Shown: positions 62,218 to 64,000 of the stretch, piece after piece
How the letters are laid out: each line of letters opens with the position of its first letter
Numbering within the stretch: position 1 is the first letter of the stretch
The notes under the pieces: model-generated
What the model saw: only the letters and a program-made list of their open reading frames with translations
Databases searched by the model: none
Told to the model about the DNA's origin: nothing
Translations under genes and position numbers: made by a program
NCBI RefSeq assembly: GCF_014651715.1
Contig: NZ_BMXK01000001.1
Location: forward strand, 186,001-250,000
Direction: 5' to 3'
Source: Zhihengliuella salsuginis
Lineage (GTDB): Bacteria; Actinomycetota; Actinomycetes; Actinomycetales; Micrococcaceae
DNA: 64,000 bases

Positions 62218-63213
62218 CTAGGCATCTTTGATGGGGATTTCGGTGGGTTGTTCGTCGTAGGAGAGGCGTCCTGTTCTGAGGTAGAGCAGGTGCTGGAGCA
62301 CGGTGAAGGCCTGTTTGGGGTTGGCCATGGGCGTTTGGAGGCCGAGGGTGTTGTCGTTGCGGGGACGTCCGCCGAAGCCGCCGTTGGTGCCTGTGTGCCA
62401 GCGGTTTTTGTGGGCGTAGCGTTCGTGTGTTTCCGGGGTGACGGCGAGCAGGGTGTGGTTGCGGGTTTGGTAGACGCCCGTGATGTCGTCCCAGGCGAGG
62501 TCGAAGTTCCGGCTCGTCACGCCGTGTTCGGTGAGGGTGAGGTGTTGGGGCCGGAGAAACCCGAGGAGGTAGTAGAGGCCGAGGGCGAGGCCGCCGAGCG
62601 CCGCGAGGGGGACGAGGTAGTGCAGGATGGTCATGAACCCGTTGTTGGTGAAGGAGTACCAGCCGAGCTGAGCGTTGAAGGCGACAGTGGTGAGCCAGGC
62701 GCCGACTCCGAGGAGGAGCAGGGCGCTGATGCCCCATTTACGGGTGTTGACTCGGAGCGTGGTGGGCAGTTCCATCTGGGACTTCGTGGGATGCCAGGAC
62801 GTGTCTGGCATGTTCTGGGGCAGGGTCATGAGGTGCTGGACTTCGGGGATCGGTTCCGAGGTTTGGCAGGGGTCCCCGGCGTTGAGGCGTTCCTTGATCC
62901 ATGCGGGCAGCATGAACCGAGGCACCGGCCCCCAGAGGACAAGGTAGATGCCGAAGAGGACGATTCCGAAACTGACCAGCGCGCTGATCCTTGGGCCTTC
63001 GTTCGGAAAGATCCAGCTGAGCATTAACTCGAGGGGAATACCAAGCATCAACCCTCCCATGGGAAGCCCCATGCCAAGGAAGAAAAATGCGTTGTGCCAT
63101 GTTCGGCCGCGGCCGTTGAGCCAGATCCTGGTCCGTCCGCTCCAGCGGTTCCAGAACCAGATGAGGAATGGCAGCCACAGGGGGAGCATGAAAACGAACA
63201 TCTGAAAACTCAT
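62218..63213 (-). CDS. Four-helix membrane protein with PH-like domain (divergent relative)
   Basis: 331 residues from ATG 63213, with GGAGGGCGGG upstream; an in-frame TTG at 63234 abuts the preceding stop. Hydrophobic segments near residues 3-20, 42-65, 75-95, 165-185 and 195-225, then LTLTEHGVTSRNFDLAWDDITGVY, which shares the T.T..GV........W..I pattern of the two paralogues downstream. Codon use is clearly less GC-biased than in the rest of the window (many TTT, GTT, TTG), which suggests recent acquisition. Family not recognised. Confidence 0.7.
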   Translation of the reverse strand: MSFQMFVFMLPLWLPFLIWFWNRWSGRTRIWLNGRGRTWHNAFFFLGMGLPMGGLMLGIPLELMLSWIFPNEGPRISALVSFGIVLFGIYLVLWGPVPRFMLPAWIKERLNAGDPCQTSEPIPEVQHLMTLPQNMPDTSWHPTKSQMELPTTLRVNTRKWGISALLLLGVGAWLTTVAFNAQLGWYSFTNNGFMTILHYLVPLAALGGLALGLYYLLGFLRPQHLTLTEHGVTSRNFDLAWDDITGVYQTRNHTLLAVTPETHERYAHKNRWHTGTNGGFGGRPRNDNTLGLQTPMANPKQAFTVLQHLLYLRTGRLSYDEQPTEIPIKDA

Positions 63214-63234
63214 GTCAACGAACCCGCCCTCCAA

Positions 63235-63981
63235 CTAGAAATCGGAACCACGGACTTTTCGCCACCCTTCCTGGATGAGGTCACCCGTCGCACTGGCTAC
63301 ACTGCCCTTTTCGCCGTCACCATCACCGTCTGCGACTTTGGCGTTGACCAGGACGCCTGAGCCGATGCCGACAACGGCGCCTACGATGGTACCGGCGAGC
63401 GTCCCTGGGCCCGGAATGACGCTGCCGGCGGCTGCGCCAGCGGCCGCGGAGGCCCCTACGTTGGCCCCGGCCTGGCCGACTGCCTGCGCAGCGGCGTCGT
63501 GACGGGCCTCGGCGCGGATGGCGTCAGCCGAGAGCGTGGGGTGCTCTGCAGCGAGTTCGGTGATTCTGTAGTCGCGTTCGGTGTCGTAGGTGAGCTTGAT
63601 GCCGAGCAAGGTGCCGGCAGAGGCGAGGCCGCGGATGCCGAATTGGCCGAGCTTTGTCGACTTGGAGTTGTCTCTTGTGATCGTTGTCGTGAAGGTCTTG
63701 TCACCGATCTTGGCGGTCGCTTCCGTGGTCTGGGGGCGGCCGCGGAGGGCGTTGACTTCGCCGGCGATCGGCATGGCGCCGAGAGCTCCGCGCTTCAAGC
63801 CCTCTTTGAAGTCCTTTGTATTGTCGAAAATGCCCGTCGAAGGACTATCGATCAAGTTCTTGGTCTGCTTGGCGAGGATGTCCTTCTGGTCTCCCCAGAA
63901 ACCCGGTCCGATGTTGCTGTCGCCGACAGCCGCGCGGTCGCGCGGTCGGAGCCAGAACTTGCCCGCTTCGTCGGAAGCCAT
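63235..63981 (-). CDS. Glycine-zipper protein, possible C-terminal part of a polymorphic toxin
   Basis: At least 248 residues; the frame stays open to the window edge, so the protein may begin outside. The first 60 residues look like a linker or pre-toxin region (KFWLRPRDRAAVGDSNIGP, FKEGLKRGALGAMPIAGEV). Residues about 165-215 form an Ala/Gly-rich hydrophobic zipper (GASAAAGAAAGSVIPGPGTL, GTIVGAVVGIGSGVLV) able to insert into membranes. No enzyme motif is visible. Three small membrane proteins follow on the same strand. A membrane-acting toxin is inferred, not shown. Confidence 0.55.
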   Translation of the reverse strand: MASDEAGKFWLRPRDRAAVGDSNIGPGFWGDQKDILAKQTKNLIDSPSTGIFDNTKDFKEGLKRGALGAMPIAGEVNALRGRPQTTEATAKIGDKTFTTTITRDNSKSTKLGQFGIRGLASAGTLLGIKLTYDTERDYRITELAAEHPTLSADAIRAEARHDAAAQAVGQAGANVGASAAAGAAAGSVIPGPGTLAGTIVGAVVGIGSGVLVNAKVADGDGDGEKGSVASATGDLIQEGWRKVRGSDF

Positions 63982-64000
63982 CGTGGTGGAGGTTGCGGTC

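Noticed and set aside
1-64000. CRISPR arrays, tRNA or rRNA genes, insertion sequences, phage attachment sites
   Set aside because: No regularly spaced repeats, no cloverleaf with a TTC-loop and acceptor pairing, no transposase motifs and no long terminal inverted repeats were recognised by eye.

Overview
The window comes from a very GC-rich Gram-positive actinobacterium, most plausibly Micrococcales and probably Micrococcaceae (Arthrobacter relatives). This rests on third-position G/C in nearly all genes, lipobox and Tat-type lipoprotein signals, many CUT1 sugar importers, and at least nine genes whose ATG or AUG-equivalent lies 6-8 nt after a TAnnnT -10 box (leaderless transcripts). No rRNA, tRNA, CRISPR array, insertion sequence or phage gene was recognised.

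Layout, left half. 1-4545 is a sugar-uptake and oxidation locus: a binding protein (cut by the window edge), two permeases, a Gfo/Idh/MocA oxidoreductase and a LacI regulator. 4566-11813 is a polyol locus: CHY zinc-finger protein, small-molecule kinase, mannitol-dehydrogenase-family enzyme, SorC regulator and an ABC importer. Both control regions carry tGCTCAnnTGAtcA-like sites. 11806-19199 is a fructosamine (Amadori product) locus. It holds a FrlC-like epimerase, two permeases and a binding protein on the minus strand. Divergent to these are a FrlB-like deglycase, a FrlD-like kinase and a LacI regulator. Two identical 16-bp operators lie in the divergent gap. 19235-25195 is an arabinoside locus: LacI, importer and GH51 arabinofuranosidase. 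None of the four importers has an ATPase gene here.

Middle. 25228-34581 holds small stand-alone genes (CoA-binding, MmcQ/YjbR, ABM monooxygenase), a MalT/LAL-type LuxR regulator, a lipoprotein, a TetR-ABC-permease efflux operon with a clear operator, and a two-domain VOC protein. 34633-37048 pairs an esterase with an orphan binding protein. 37317-41427 is a tightly coupled three-gene operon (cysteine-synthase-like enzyme, FAD/NAD(P)-binding protein, Y4yA-type PLP decarboxylase) that looks like an undescribed amino-acid-derived metabolite pathway. 42352-47981 encodes a JetA-JetB-JetC (MksF-E-B) SMC-like complex with no JetD/MksG nuclease gene beside it.

Right end. A DUF1206-like membrane gene carries an apparent one-base frameshift. 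It is followed by a GltS-like transporter and an SRPBCC protein. 51363-58094 is a tetritol (erythritol/threitol) catabolic operon: SDR, RpiB-type isomerase, Dak-type erythrulose kinase, MFS transporter and EltD-like dehydrogenase, with a divergent SorC regulator. An aldo/keto reductase and a flotillin-like SPFH protein follow. The last 3 kb (60833-64000) has lower GC in part. It holds three consecutive membrane proteins with a shared PH-like motif, downstream of a glycine-zipper protein that runs to the window edge, an arrangement that resembles a toxin with duplicated immunity genes.
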